Origin: Eudromia elegans
Taxonomy: Eukaryota; Chordata; Aves; Tinamiformes; Tinamidae
DNA: 64,000 nt
NCBI GenBank assembly: GCA_003342815.1
Contig: PTEX01000235.1
Span: 124,001 to 188,000 of the forward strand
Direction of reading: 5' to 3'
Below are positions 1 through 12,454 of the stretch, piece by piece. Under the pieces are notes generated by a model, which ran no database searches, was not told the DNA's origin, and worked only from the letters and a program-made list of their open reading frames with translations. Position 1 is the first letter of the stretch, and every line of letters starts with the position of its first letter. The position numbers were made by a program, and so were the translations under genes.

Positions 1-2674
1 GGCTCATGCCAGCTTGGCCGTGCTGGATGTGGGTGCTGGAAGCCCAGCAGCGGAGCACCAAGCGATGCCGCTTCCAGGGGGAGAGCTCCTGCTCCACGGG
101 CGCTGTGCAGGCGCATCCAGCTTCCAGGTGCCACCTCCAGGGTCCCCTGTGGGCCACAGCAGGAGGTGCCTGTGCTCCGGAACTGCTGAAATGGGTTAAA
201 AGAAGGTTGGGCAGCATTTGAATTCTGTGCTGGCTCATTCAATATTAAGCACAATAAAGGCAGCCTAGACAGGGCAGATGCACTTACTATACCCAGTCTT
301 CCACAGAAAACGGGAACACCACTATTTTAGGCTTGAGAAATAACCAAGGCGTGTTGCCAGCTGCCTTTCCAGTAATCTGCTCTGTGACTGTTCGGTGTCA
401 AATGTAATTCTGTCAGGCTAAAGCACAGGGAAACTTCTGAATTTGGCTACATAAACACTAATTTTACTGTAAACGGAATGCTTTTGGTCCCTTAACTCCA
501 AGATTCTCTTAACTTACAGTCAAGTTGGAAATGTTAGCAGGCAATCTTTTTGATGAATTCAGCTGCAGAATTAAAGTTACAGAGAAAGGAAGAAGCTGGA
601 GGCCAGGAAGGGACTGGGACAGGAGGATCTGGCACCACTCTTGTCCCATTCTGGTGCAGGGCTGCCCTGGGGACACTGCTCATTCAACTCATCTGCCCCC
701 TCCTCTGCCTTGATGAGTGCTGGCACCTGGAGATGGGTTGGGGTATCAAGTCAGAGACCTCATAGCTGTCCATCCAAAGCACGTAGCATGGCACTCAGAG
801 GGTCTTTGGGTTTGCCCCTGTAATTTATCTACAAGAACAGGAAAAAAAAATCAGTGCTTTTCTTTCCAGATTTGTGACATTAAATGTTTGGATTCCCGTG
901 AGATCCTGGCCGAGCAGATCTGGAGATGCACACTTCCCAAATCTTCCTGGTTGCTTTGAAAATTCCATCTCAGAAGCAACATTTCTGTTAAAAGTTCTGT
1001 GAAATACAACCCAGCCTCTGGTTGCGGGTGTTCCTCTAAATCCTGAGCCTACCATCTCTTTTAAGTTGGTGGCTGCAATGGAGGGGTGCGCAGCAGTGCT
1101 CATAATCTGCTCTCAGGCACCTCGTTACTCCATTTCAGTTTCCTCCAATGCCAAGACAGGGTTGAGCACGGCTGATCCTGCACATTTTCAACAGGAGGTC
1201 CAAACAATGTGTTTCTTTTTAAAAAGATGGTAAAAGAGAACTATACATCTTTTGCAATACAATCCTTAAAAGACAGAATCAAGTACAACACACAATTATT
1301 TTTATTCTCAGTACCCACTGTAATAGTATCATGAATCAATGTATTATAGTTTTTTTTCAGCTCTTGCTTATGCTTGGGGAGGTTTAAAAGGACCTAAAAC
1401 TCATCAAGGATACACTGGCTGTCTTCCTTTGAGTCCTTTATTAGGAATAACCTTTACAGTGGAGATAAATTAGAGAGAGAATATTATTTTGGATTATGTT
1501 ATCATAACAACTCTCAATACTACCACTGTTGGGCCAAATTCTGGCCTCCAATTATACTCCACCCTTGCAAAATCAATATACACTTGTCTAATGAACTTAA
1601 AATTTAACAGCGGGGGTAAGAATTGCTGGTTGTAGTTTTTTTATATGCATGAAACTCAGGGTAGAATTTCTGTCCTTGCATTTTTTTCAACTGATATTCC
1701 TTTAGAAAGAGCAATCCAATGTTGAACCAGCGCTGTTTGACAAATTGCAAACACTGCATCTGCGAGTCATAATTCACTTGGGAGCTTCCCTTCCCTCTCC
1801 TCCCTGCTGTAAGTATATTTATAGTGGGAAAAGAAAAAATATATACACAAGAAAAGATATAAATGGCAAACTGTAAACAAGTGCTCAAGAATTAAGAGTA
1901 AGTAGAAATTTTAAGATGACCCCAATGATTTCCATTTTTTTTGAGGAACATTATGTCCGTTTCATGACTTGAGCAAGGTAAGACAAAGTAATGAATCAGT
2001 CAAGCCTACTTATAGACCTTGGCAGAATCAGGAACGGAATGTATGTGAGCTTTTAGGGAGTTTTATTTTTAAGAATTAATACCGCTTAGTTAAATAGGGG
2101 CAGTAGGGAGGGAGGGAGTGAAAGTTTGTGTCCTACAGATATCTGCCTGAGAGGGAATTAAGTGGTAAATAAGCAGTTAATTAACTGCTGGTATAGAAAA
2201 TATTGTACAATATTGAATTTAATGGCTTTTACGTTCTCACTCTGTTTTTGTTTACATGGCTAAATTTATACTCCCTGTCTGGTTTGTCTTATCTAGTGGC
2301 AATATGAATCAGGGAGTCATCTCTCTTGCAATACCCTACAGACTTTAGGTACCGTAAGAAAGCTCAGACATAGACACTCATACACTTGTGTAAAATTCTA
2401 CACAGATCTAAGCATTTAGCACCCAAGTACTTGACTGAGAGACCAAACCCTCGCTGTAAACCTGGTAGTGCAGGAGGATAGAAAAGCTCAGTGCTGACTC
2501 CCCTTTTCCAGCTGGATCAAACAGTGGGATGCATGAGCTTGTACCCAGCACACGCGGCACTGCCAGAGGCAGCGTGACACTGAGCAGGGCTACCTTTTTA
2601 CGGCAGTTTTAGGAATGCGCAGGATCAGATTCGCGTGCTTTATGAGCGGGCTCCAGACATCGGTGTAAACTGTT

Positions 2675-2850
2675 TGTGCTGCAGAGCACAGGGCCCCCCA
2701 GGCTCCAGGGTGGGTGGCAGCGCTGCGCCGAGAGCGCTAGAGCCGAGCGGTCGCACGAGGGCATCTCCAGGGTCTCCAGGCCACCCTAGTCCTGCTCTGA
2801 GACATCAGTCTCCATTAGCTCCTGTCTCCTGCTGCCTCCCGGAGCGCTGG
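2675..2850. other. Small GC-rich CpG cluster
   Basis: The core at about 2715-2765 carries roughly eight CpG dinucleotides in some 50 bases, while the flanking kilobases have almost none. It is far too short for a CpG island by the usual length criterion. An 80-codon frame (2635-2877, + strand) crosses it but resembles no protein I know. It could be a decayed promoter-proximal element, a GC-rich repeat remnant or a locally unmethylated spot; the sequence does not decide. Confidence 0.35.
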
Positions 2851-5800
2851 ATCCTACAGCAGTATCTAAGTGTGTGAGACAGGGACTAATGGAGCAAGAT
2901 GGCCATGTCCTCTTCAGCTTTGCCCTGTTAAATCTGAATCTTCTTTGCTAGACAACAACAGCACCAGTAACTGTCTTGGCATATAAAGCAAGTCGCTGGG
3001 AAGCAGTGGAGGACCTGGTCCCTAAGAAGGTCTCCTGAAGATCAATCATCTGCTCTGTTCATGTTAAAGGTGGCCGGAGGTGTGTGCAGGGGTGAAGGGA
3101 GGGCCATTTCCAGCTCTGCAGCAGCTACTGGCACGGCCACTGGCTGGTAAGTAAAGTTTATGTGGGTCTCTTGTGCACAGAAGCAGCCCCTGCCCTAGGA
3201 GATATATCATTCCAGGGTCCCCACATCCACACATGGGTGAAGAGCCTTAAGGACACAAGTGCATTGGGACTTCAGCTGAGACTCATCTGGAGGTACAAGA
3301 GACCTAAAAACCTTGTCCTATTCTATCTTACACTAATATATCTATATATTTTTTTTTTCTTTCTCTTTTCAGTTGAGTTTGGCTTCTACTCCAAATATTA
3401 AACTGATTGACCCTACTTAATTTCTCAGGCAGTCACTGGTAATAGGAAGAAGACAGAAACAGAAACATTATTTCTGCATACTCACTAAATGAGTTCTCCC
3501 TCTACTCTTTACCCTAGGGACAAGTCATCTCTGCATTATAAATACCGTTCTCAGCAGAGAGCTAATCTGTCCTCTAAACAAACTAATTTTATTCCACTGG
3601 GGAAGAAAATACCACACAAATACATGTACAATCTATGGAATCATCATTCCAGTCCAAAGAAGCAAACAACCAGTGCCTGGCATCTGTATTGGCTTTCTCC
3701 ACCTTCATTCCAGCTTGATGACATCTCTGCAAATCATCTGATATTTCAATGAAGGCCATGCTCCATATTTTTTCCTATGAAGGACAAATAGAGATGTTAA
3801 ATTTCCTGCTTGAAAATCCAGGAGTTTCTACAGCATGTCTAAGGGCTCTGCTTACATATATTCAAGTTAATAGAAAGGTTAGAAAATAACAATGAAAAAT
3901 AAATGCATTTCATTTTTCACACAAATAAAATTAACAATTTAGTTTTACTGCATGAAAGCCAGTAGCATAATTGCTGTCCCCAAGACTACAGCAATCAATG
4001 TCCAGCCCTAAATTCTTCCTTGGCTGTGAGGTTCTGTAAATATTAATGTGCCCAGGGACTTGGAAATCCTTGTTACGTTCTGCCCCTTGCCAAAAATCTC
4101 GGGCAAAAAAATGGGGTCCAGGGGCCCTTTTCCCTGAGGTGTGTCACACAACCCCTTCCATGACACACCTCAGTGCCCGCCCGTTGCCTGGATTTCCAGG
4201 CCGTGGGCAACCTCCCAGGAAGGCTTGGAGGTGCTGGCATGCAGTGTCTGCCCTCTCAGAAGCATTTCCATCCCCCTCCCTAGCTACGATGACTTTCAGG
4301 ATGATAGATATGTGAATAGCACTGCCAATCCATCCCTTTTGACATAATATGATCGTATGGATATAATATTTAAAAAATTTGTTATAATAACAGCATAAGG
4401 TTAGGTTCTGTTGCAGAGAGGAGCTGATTTTTCTCAGACAGGGAAATATATTGAAGCTTTAAATCTACTACTATGTTATGGACTTGGCAGTGAAGCATAA
4501 GGCCAAATAAGTTTGTATTTAATTCTGGACTAAGAAGGAATATGAAGAAAAGATGAGGAAAATATTTTGTCAGATTTATAATTCTGTCTTGGCAAAGATT
4601 AGCTAAATGTAGAAAGAAGATTCCACTGATGACTTTGAATGATCACACGCCTGTGATCATCTGTGGTAGCAATCCAAGGGATATAAAGCCAGTTTTTTGA
4701 TTCAGAAGTCCTGCCCGGCCTCCAACACTCTCCCCTGAAAGGCTGCACTCTGATCATGGTCCTTGTCCCAGCATGAGGAGGACAATACAGTTTGGTGAAA
4801 GTGACTGGGTTTGAGGTTTGTCCCATCTTGTCTTTCCTGCCACCCTGCACTGAACAGGCTACCAAACCCTGCAGCGTGTTTCATACCCAGAGTGTTTCAC
4901 GTTGCAGCCTCAAGCACAGGCCAGGGCCATCCAGCGCAAAGTGCAGGTTGCAGGAATGCCTTCCCTAAGAGAAAAGGGTCGAGACAGCTAATTTGGTTGC
5001 AATGCAGACTTTGCCCAGAAAATGGCTTCATGATTGCTTTTGCTGCATGATTCCAAGACATATGGTATGAAGTGGGGAGAAGAGATTTCTGTGCTGCTTA
5101 CTGAGAGCAGCATTTGCTTCACTTTCTAAGATATGCTGTAGAGAAAAGCTACAGCTACAAAAGTTCTGCTTAGGGGCATGTTATGGATCACAGCTTCTGC
5201 CTAGCTGCTGTTTGGAGATGACAGAAGTGTATTATGGAGAGTGGTAGGTGTGAGTCAAATAGTCTGGGAGCCATGGGTCTAGAAACTCAGGAAGATGGTT
5301 TTTTTATTCCATATGACAGAAGAAGATTATCTTGAGTCTCTCTCATCTTGAGCCTCTGGAGACATCATTGTGCATTTTGAACTATAACAGCAGGAAGCAG
5401 ATTAAAAAATAAATAAATAAAACAAAACTTTCCTGATGAAGGATTTTGGTCAGTAGTGAGGGATATACCTTGAGAAGGTATCTACAGGTGAAACCCAGAC
5501 TTTCTGTGTCCTGTCCAAAATCTTTCCTTAGCAGAATGAGACCTCTGAAGATTCTTTTCAAAGATGCTAACTATAAATATGCCATGTTATAGTCAAAATA
5601 AGGTCACAAGATATTGGATTTTCTATATGTGAAAGAGCAAGAGGAATTAAGAAGAGAGACAGAATGCTTTCCTAGTAATAAAAGGGACATACTTTTATCT
5701 GCAAGGAGATTTTCATCAGCGAGAAGACATCAGATCTCATTTAGATTTGTTTTGAATTCTACCTCCCCAGCCTAACCTTAAGAAAAATTGATAAATGAAG

Positions 5801-6662
5801 AATTCCCTTCTCTGTGCATGCAAGACAAAACTCTCAAGATTTTTAGGCAATGGGAATGGCATAGACTATTAGACTCCTAATCACATAGCACTGCATCTTT
5901 GTTGTAACACTATAAAAGAGGAGATGGGAAGGAAGAAAGGGAGGAAAAGAGTGGGAGGGAAGGAGGTAGAATATGTAGAAGCTGCAGTGGATCCAGTAAA
6001 TTATCTGCTGGCCTCCATTTTCAGTAAGTTGCATGGTCTAAGGGAATTTTTTCATTGGACAGAGACATTTTTACTTGAATACAATGACAAAAGTACAGAA
6101 GTACAAAACTGAACTACAGAACACAATAAATCTATTGAGTTGGTACAATTTCTTTTTCTGCCTGTTTCATGAAGTCTACCTCAAGTAGCAGTCTTGAACA
6201 GGAAAGTCCTAACTTGCAGATGATAAGCAAGGTGTCCCGGCAGGGCCCCTCAGACAAAGCATTGTTAAAACTGTTAATAACCGATTCTTTCTCCATGGAG
6301 ATTCCTGCTGTCACCCTGAGAAGAAACATGTCTATGCTGAACACCAGCTTGCTGAACACCTGCTACAGCACTCACCAAAAGGGAAGGATTTCTGAGCAGC
6401 AGAGCAAAGCAAAGCTATCGCCCTTGGCAATCTGGTGTGGTGTGGCAAACTCTGCTGAAAGAAAGACTGCTGATTTCCTTTATCATCCTGCTTTGCATAT
6501 GTCAAGTGCTTCTGAGGGACGAGGAATAACGTTCAGCATTTATTTCATTCTGGGTTTTGGAGCCCACCGTATGCTTCAGTAGCAAACAAGGAAGTTACTG
6601 TGGATCTGTTTTCTTCTTCTGGAACACGCTTTTTTATGATTTGATGATCCAACATATTTTGG

Positions 6663-6696
6663 TACATATTTTGTACATATTTTGTACATATTTTTG
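6663..6696. repeat. 11-bp tandem repeat, three copies
   Basis: The unit TACATATTTTG occurs three times head to tail, the third copy having one extra T. It lies in AT-rich unique DNA and has no visible relation to a gene. Confidence 0.85.
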
Positions 6697-7082
6697 TAAT
6701 CTGTATTCAACTGCTGTTTAGTCAAAACTCAACGATCAGAAGAATAGCTAAGCGGTCCAATAATTCTTCGCAGACTCTTCCACAAGCTCTTTCTTTTGAA
6801 AAAATCCATATTCTACTCCGATTTGTTATGAGTTATGCCACTTTTCCAGGACCTCAATATGAGACTATTTTAGGGGATATTTCCTTTTAGTGTATTGAGG
6901 CTATTTTTGAAATGGCTACTGCTAAATCATCTGAAGCTGAACATACCAAAGAACAACTTTACCTGGGAGGAGGACTGGATAGGGCACTTTGAGAGGTCAG
7001 TTTGCTCCTCACTTAACTGCTCGTGTTTTATTTCAAAGGCATTAAAAAGGGTCTGCTTCATCATTTTACAATTGTTATATGC

Positions 7083-7098
7083 TTTTTTTTTTTTTTTT
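7083..7098. repeat. Poly-T run beside a CR1
   Basis: A run of 16 T residues ends about a dozen bases before the start of CR1 homology. CR1 elements end in an octamer repeat rather than poly-A, so this is probably flanking sequence rather than part of the element. Confidence 0.8.
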
Positions 7099-7109
7099 CT
7101 TTTAAAGCT

Positions 7110-7771
7110 TTTTGACAACGTTACCCATGAGGCAGCAGTGTGCCCTTGTGGCCAAGGTGGCCAATGGGTCCTGGCCTGCATCAGGAGGAGCGTTGCCAGC
7201 AGGTCGAGGGAGGGGATCCTGCCCCTCTAGTCAGCCCTGGTGAGGTCGCATCTGGAGTATTGGGTGCAGTTCTGGGCTCCCCAGTGCAGGAGGGACGTGG
7301 AGCTGCTAGAGCGAGTCCAGCAACGAGCAACAAAGATGATCAAGGGACTGGAGCATCTATCGTATGACAAAAAACTAAGTGAGCTGGGCCTGTTTAGCCT
7401 AGAGAAGAGAAGACTGAGAGGGGATTTGATCAATGTGCATAAGTACCTGAGAGGAGAATGTAAGGAGCATGGGGCCAAACTATTCTCGGTGGTGGCCAGT
7501 GACAGGACACGGTATCACGGGCACAAGTTGAAACACAGGAAGTTCCATGTCCATGTGAGGAAGAGCTTCTTTCCTGTGAGGGTGACAGAGCCCTGGAACA
7601 GGCTGCCCAGAGAGGCTGTGGAGTCTCCTTCTCTGGAGATCTTCCAGACCCGCCTGGATGCCACCCTGTGCCCCGTGCTCTCAGAGTCCCTGCTGGAGCA
7701 GGGGGGTTGAACTGGATGATCTCTAAGGGTCTTTTCCAACCTCAACCATTTTGTGTTTCTCTGATTCTGTG
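7110..7771 (+). mobile_element. CR1 LINE, young, 5'-truncated
   Basis: This is the 3' portion of a chicken repeat 1 (CR1) non-LTR retrotransposon, in sense orientation. It begins within ORF2 downstream of the reverse transcriptase core. It continues through the conserved C-terminal region and the short 3' UTR (ACTGGATGATCTCTAAGGGT, then TTTTCCAACCT) and ends in CR1-type octamer repeats (TTCTCTGATTCTGTGAT). Severe 5' truncation is the usual outcome of CR1 insertion. The copy is well preserved and therefore comparatively young. The full elements encode an endonuclease and reverse transcriptase that copy RNA into the genome; this fragment cannot do so. A second, opposite-strand copy at 41.33-41.82 kb is clearly of the same group. 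Confidence 0.96.
7126..7710 (+). pseudogene. CR1 ORF2 C-terminal remnant
   Basis: The reading frame encodes the conserved region after the CR1 reverse transcriptase. Landmarks are a QQCALVA segment near 7131, IRRSVASRSRE near 7180, VQFWAPQ near 7265, [14 protein letters not shown] near 7330, [16 protein letters not shown] near 7385 and [16 protein letters not shown] near 7590, ending at a TGA at 7708-7710. From 7240 on it is uninterrupted for 156 codons. Two lesions lie upstream: an in-frame TAG at 7228-7230 where the family normally has a tyrosine codon (LYSALV), and an apparent one-base deletion near 7167 that shifts QQCALVA out of frame with the rest. The catalytic endonuclease and polymerase regions are absent, so the remnant has no activity. 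Confidence 0.9.
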
Positions 7772-10700
7772 ATAACATCCATAGGTATCGGTTGCTCAAT
7801 ATTGTGCAATATTTTCTTTGCTTCTTCAGATTTGAAATAAAGTTGCCACTCTTGCTTTTGGTAGACCCTGTAAGAATTATATAAAAATTGTGCTTCTTAT
7901 TTTTGTCAATTTTTCAAAGCTGAGGGGGAATAGTTTGAAATCTTTGGTGAGAACTTGTCAACCAAAACATCTGGGGAACAAAACCCAAAACCTCAAGGAA
8001 ACAGAGGCATTTTTGTCCCTCAGAAGGGAGGATAGCTGTGCACCTGGCTTTACAAGACTGCTGCTCTTAGGAAGCACATCTCCTTCATCTGGGATACGAT
8101 TATCAGTTCTTTCTTTCTTTCTTTTTCATTGTTTTTCTTTTTCTCCTTTTCCCCTCACCCCAGCTGGCCATTTGCCGAGCTGTATCTGAAGAGGCCTTGT
8201 CTCCCAGCAGCACGCTTTCACGCCTGCAGACACCACCTCTACAACATACATCAGGCCTGTTGAGCTATTGCTCGTGAGTTCTTAAAAAATGCCCAGGAGA
8301 AGATTGTGCTTTCTCCCACATCTCACACGCATGAAAGCAGGGTCATGGCCCAGGCAAGCATCCTAGGACTTGTGCAGCAATCTGCTTATTTCCAAGTGAG
8401 CCCTAGCAGTGGTGGAACAGATTATTAAGATCTTTATAATGTCAGGGTATATATAGCAGTCTTTTACAGGCTTTGAAGACCTGCAAACTGTTGCCATCAA
8501 TAAAGTTGTATACTGAAACTTCGTAACCTGCAGAAAACAAGCCTTCAAAGCACTCCTCAAGGTTTCTCTCAGTATTCATCTGAATAAGGCTTGTACATTG
8601 GTCTAATTTACCTCACAAAGAATTTGAAAACCTTTTAGCAATTCAGCACTTTTTTGAGTTGTACTCTGATTCTAGCAGTACCTTCCACTCATGTCTTCAG
8701 AGGGCCCTGATTAAACTCCAATGTTTATATAAATGGCCTTGTTCCATATCTGTTGATATGAAAATCAGAATGTCCCTGGTGGAAAGCTATACTGTCTCTT
8801 GTGGTAGCAGATGATGCCGGTAGGTAATCTCCTTTACTCAGTGTAAAAACTTACTGGTGCAAGGAGTAGAAGGGTGACCACATTAAGGACCTCATTTGGC
8901 AATTCTGGTCGCAAATTTTCAGGATTTTCAAAACCTGCAAAGCCTCTCGGCATCTTCTAGCATACAGCATCTCACCTCCTTCCACACAGCCGCTGAATTA
9001 TCCTCCCTGTTTCTTGCTCACAGGCAGAGGAGACGCTCCTGGTCTGACATTTCACCTCTCTGCTCGCAGCTCTCTTACGGACAGGAGTTTCCATGTGACA
9101 CTGCAGTTTTGCTGGCAGAATAGCTCGCTAATTTGCAGCAGCAGAATTAGAAAGTTTAGTGTTTTTTTTGCATCACTCCTTGTGCATGCACGTGTGGGAT
9201 ACGTATACGGACAAAACATCTGAACACAACGAAGCTCACTGGACTCCAGTTTTGTCAGCACTGCAGTGAGCATGTTATTACAGAACACTTAAAGTAGTCT
9301 GCAAATAACAAAACATGCATAAAATAAACCATTACAAATTTTCCAACTTGACCTTTACAGTCCATCACATTACTCACCTCCCACACTACTCAACATAAAT
9401 GGGGAGGTAAAAGCATTTGAACAAAGTGTCTGGATAGCATTGCATCTCCACAGAAGTGCATGGTCTTCCACATGTAAGGGTTTTCTCCACTCTCCTGCAG
9501 CATCCATACATATTTTCATACATTTTATTTATTACTATGTCTTTAGGACCTTCTGGTTGTCCTCTTCTTTATTAGGTCTTTTTGTTAATGAACAAATGAA
9601 ATATTATCTACATCAGTTTAATCTACTGAATATTTTCAAGAATCTCCAGAGTAGGTACTTGCTTAATTAATTACAAAGCAATGTGCCTTGCAAAGTCTGT
9701 CAGGGAAATCTATCAGTCCTGGAAAATTCAGAGAAGAGTTGTGGATCTCCATCACTACACACGCACAGTTCAGTAAGCAAGACAACCTAGTCATTAAAAG
9801 ACATATTGTTCAAATGGAAAATTTACTGAACATTTATTTACAGTTATAATATTACTGATATTTATTTCATGTCTGTAACTGCTGTGCTGTTCAGGATTTT
9901 GGGGGCTTTTAGATGATTTAAAACTTAAAGTATGGTGATTTGTGTGCTGCAAGATTTCACTGCAATTAAATTCAATCTTAGCTTTACAGATCACCTCATC
10001 CCCCCACTGTGGTCATTATGAAGAAGAACCACTCTGCAACACAACAAGGCACCAAACACTCCTCCAAGAGCACTCTCCCACCAGCACGCAGCCCTGCTCA
10101 GACTTCCTCCTTTTCCCTTCAAACTACCAATCTCCTTTAGTGCAGCTTCTGAGAGTAAACTTGAAAGTGTAATATTTTGGAAATACGCCTAATGTTTGTT
10201 TCAGTTGCTTGAGTATGTTTTTTCACTGCCATCACAAGGCTTAGGCTCTTTCTTTAAGAAAGGAAAAATGAGCTGCAATAAGTCACTGGTGTCCTGGGTG
10301 CCTGGCCAAGGCAAACAGCCACTAATACCAACAACACCCTCAACATCAAAATGTTTCCTCTCAGGAAATCTGTGGCAGTTGGCAGTCTGGGAAGGGCATA
10401 TCTAACCACCCCTGCTCATAATTTGGGAGCTTTGGGAGCATACCAGAAAGTCTGTGTGATTCTCCTCATATTTCTAGCAGTGGCTGTGACAGTTTTTAAT
10501 TCGATCCTCAGAAGATGCAGTGCTGAGGAGCTCTGCTTGCTTTCCATCACACAACGCACTTCCCTCCAGGCCTGCGATTTGAGGCCATTCAGGCAAAAAC
10601 AAACGATGGTTTAGATCAGCAGTAGATGAAATCTCTTTATATTACCAAAAACATTACTCTGAATCCCTGTGTCTCGTAAGCTCACAGCTGTCTGCTTTCA

Positions 10701-12450
10701 GCTGTTTATTCCAAAATACGGATTTTTAATTTTTATCAGGGTCATTCTGTAAAAATTTCATTTCTTGGCTCTGCGAAGCCTTCTCTGTGCTGAAATTCTT
10801 TCATGTGACACTTTTATTGTCACAAGATGCCTCTCTCTGCAGCTGACGCCTGTTCACATCTCTTATTAGAGCTGCATCCAGACGTGGGGGTTTGCAGTCT
10901 GCACCTTCGTGGTTTGCACAGCTCTGTACTGTTCTATCTATTTACACTCATCACGAGTTTCAGGGCCTTCACCTAAGATTATAGCATAATTTTGTGAATC
11001 ATACAGACCCATGTGCCAGACTTTAACTGCAGCACCACTCAATGCTCAGACCTTTTCTATTATTCCTGAAAGAAAAAGAAGGTCCCCCAGGGGCAGATGT
11101 ATAAATAGCCACACAGTAGATGTGTTCAAGTGATGAGGACATTTTTTATTACATTACATTACCACGTTATTACATTACATTCCTAGCTCCCTTCCAAGTT
11201 TTATTTTCATGTTGATAAGCAGCACTTTGTTTTAGAAATGTATGGTGATCACAGCACATTGATTCTTCACATTGCACTGAGAGGTCATTAGTCCTCGCGG
11301 TTCCGCTCACAGAAACCCTTGAGGCTTTTGGAGACTCTTGCATCACATTTAACAGGCTAGTGCCACGCTCTAGGTGTTTTGGGGCCAGGCAGTCTTGTGC
11401 AACTGACGGCTGCATTAACAACAAATGCACTTTCCAAATAGAGATCGATGCACGAGGTGGGGAACATTATGGTCTCTACTGGCAGCAGCACGAAGCTGCA
11501 CAATTCGGGGCAACAGCATCTACTCGACAGCTGTTAAGGTTTCCAGAAAGCACCTGTGTGGGCAATGATTAACGCTGCAAAGCGGAGCTCTGGGTGACAG
11601 AAGTGGAAGTCAGCCTTTGCTAGCTACCAAGGTAGCAGCCCCTAAGGACAGATAGCTCTCGTCAGCATTGCTCAAGATACCACCTGCAGAGCATTACGTT
11701 AGCCCTAGGGAAAAACAAGGTGGGCTTCTTTCCTCTCTGCTTAACCCACTATCAAGAGTTTAACTCATTTTATGCGGTTAGCTATCAGCGAGTCTCCAAA
11801 AATACTCATTCAGATGTGAAGAAGTCTTGAATGGGAAATATCAACATGTCATTCACCTGTAGTTCGTGTCAGTTTTCGATACACCTGTGTCCGGCCAGAA
11901 CGACTGGGCAGCACATTGGGGTCAATATATCCAAGCTCCCTTATCAGCATTTAAATGTGCAGAGAGTAATTTGCATCCTTAAGCATATCTTCCCTTTAGC
12001 AAAGAATTAAAAGATTGTGAAAGCCCTGGAAACATCACCATCTTTTCTGTGTTTCAGACCTGAGGCCTCAGTGTATTTCGGTGTGTTACTGGTAAGATAT
12101 GGCCTTGGGTAACTTGCTTGTCCACCTCTTCGGGTCTGTATCGATGAAAACAGACTTTGATTTTAGACAAAGTCATAGTTTTGTGCACAAAGCTGAAACT
12201 GGGGGTGAAGGTATTCAGAAACCCTCTTTGCCACCAGAAAGGACCCAGGAAACTTCACCACATCCTGCTCTTCTGGCTCTGCTGCAGTCTCTGGTGGACA
12301 CTGACTTGGAACAACCAAAGAGGGTGCAGCAGTGCTGTGGATTTCTGGTCACTGCTGACAAGGATTAATTTAATCATTTCACTTGTGCAGACCATGCTGA
12401 AAGACCTGACACCCGCCTAGGCTGGCGGATCCACTCCAGACTATTTCACA
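7772..12450. other. Unique non-coding stretch
   Basis: No gene or transposon is recognisable. A pyrimidine-rich tract at about 8103-8165 (TTTC repeats followed by C-rich sequence) resembles a splice polypyrimidine tract, but the sequence after it gives no known exon. The remainder is AT-rich, with short frames only. The region around 12.06-12.42 kb is somewhat GC-richer and leads into the long open frame described separately. Confidence 0.55.
8103..8165. repeat. Pyrimidine-rich TTTC tract
   Basis: TTTC units at about 8111-8128 are followed by a mixed C/T run, so the stretch is almost purely pyrimidine on the + strand. It is a degenerate microsatellite. Confidence 0.75.
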
Positions 12451-12454
12451 CTGA

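Larger units (their letters stand above)
1..7080. other. Unique non-coding stretch, left flank
   Basis: No recognisable gene or transposon is seen here. The first 190 bases are clearly GC-richer than what follows and may be the edge of something outside the window. The rest is AT-rich with scattered poly-A and poly-T runs and a short AAAT-type run near 5405-5421. Open frames are all below 140 codons and overlap on both strands; the longest (6169-6582, 137 codons) shows no domain I recognise and is lysine/serine-rich in the way chance frames in AT-rich DNA are. It could be intergenic or intronic. Confidence 0.6.

Noticed and set aside
6169..6582. 137-codon + frame starting with ATG
   Set aside because: No domain recognised, low-complexity Ser/Lys composition, overlapping frame on the other strand, and no splice or promoter evidence.
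8103..8166. Polypyrimidine tract followed by CAG, resembling a splice acceptor
   Set aside because: The downstream sequence meets a stop within about ten codons in the frame examined and gives no recognisable exon; a TTTC microsatellite explains the tract.
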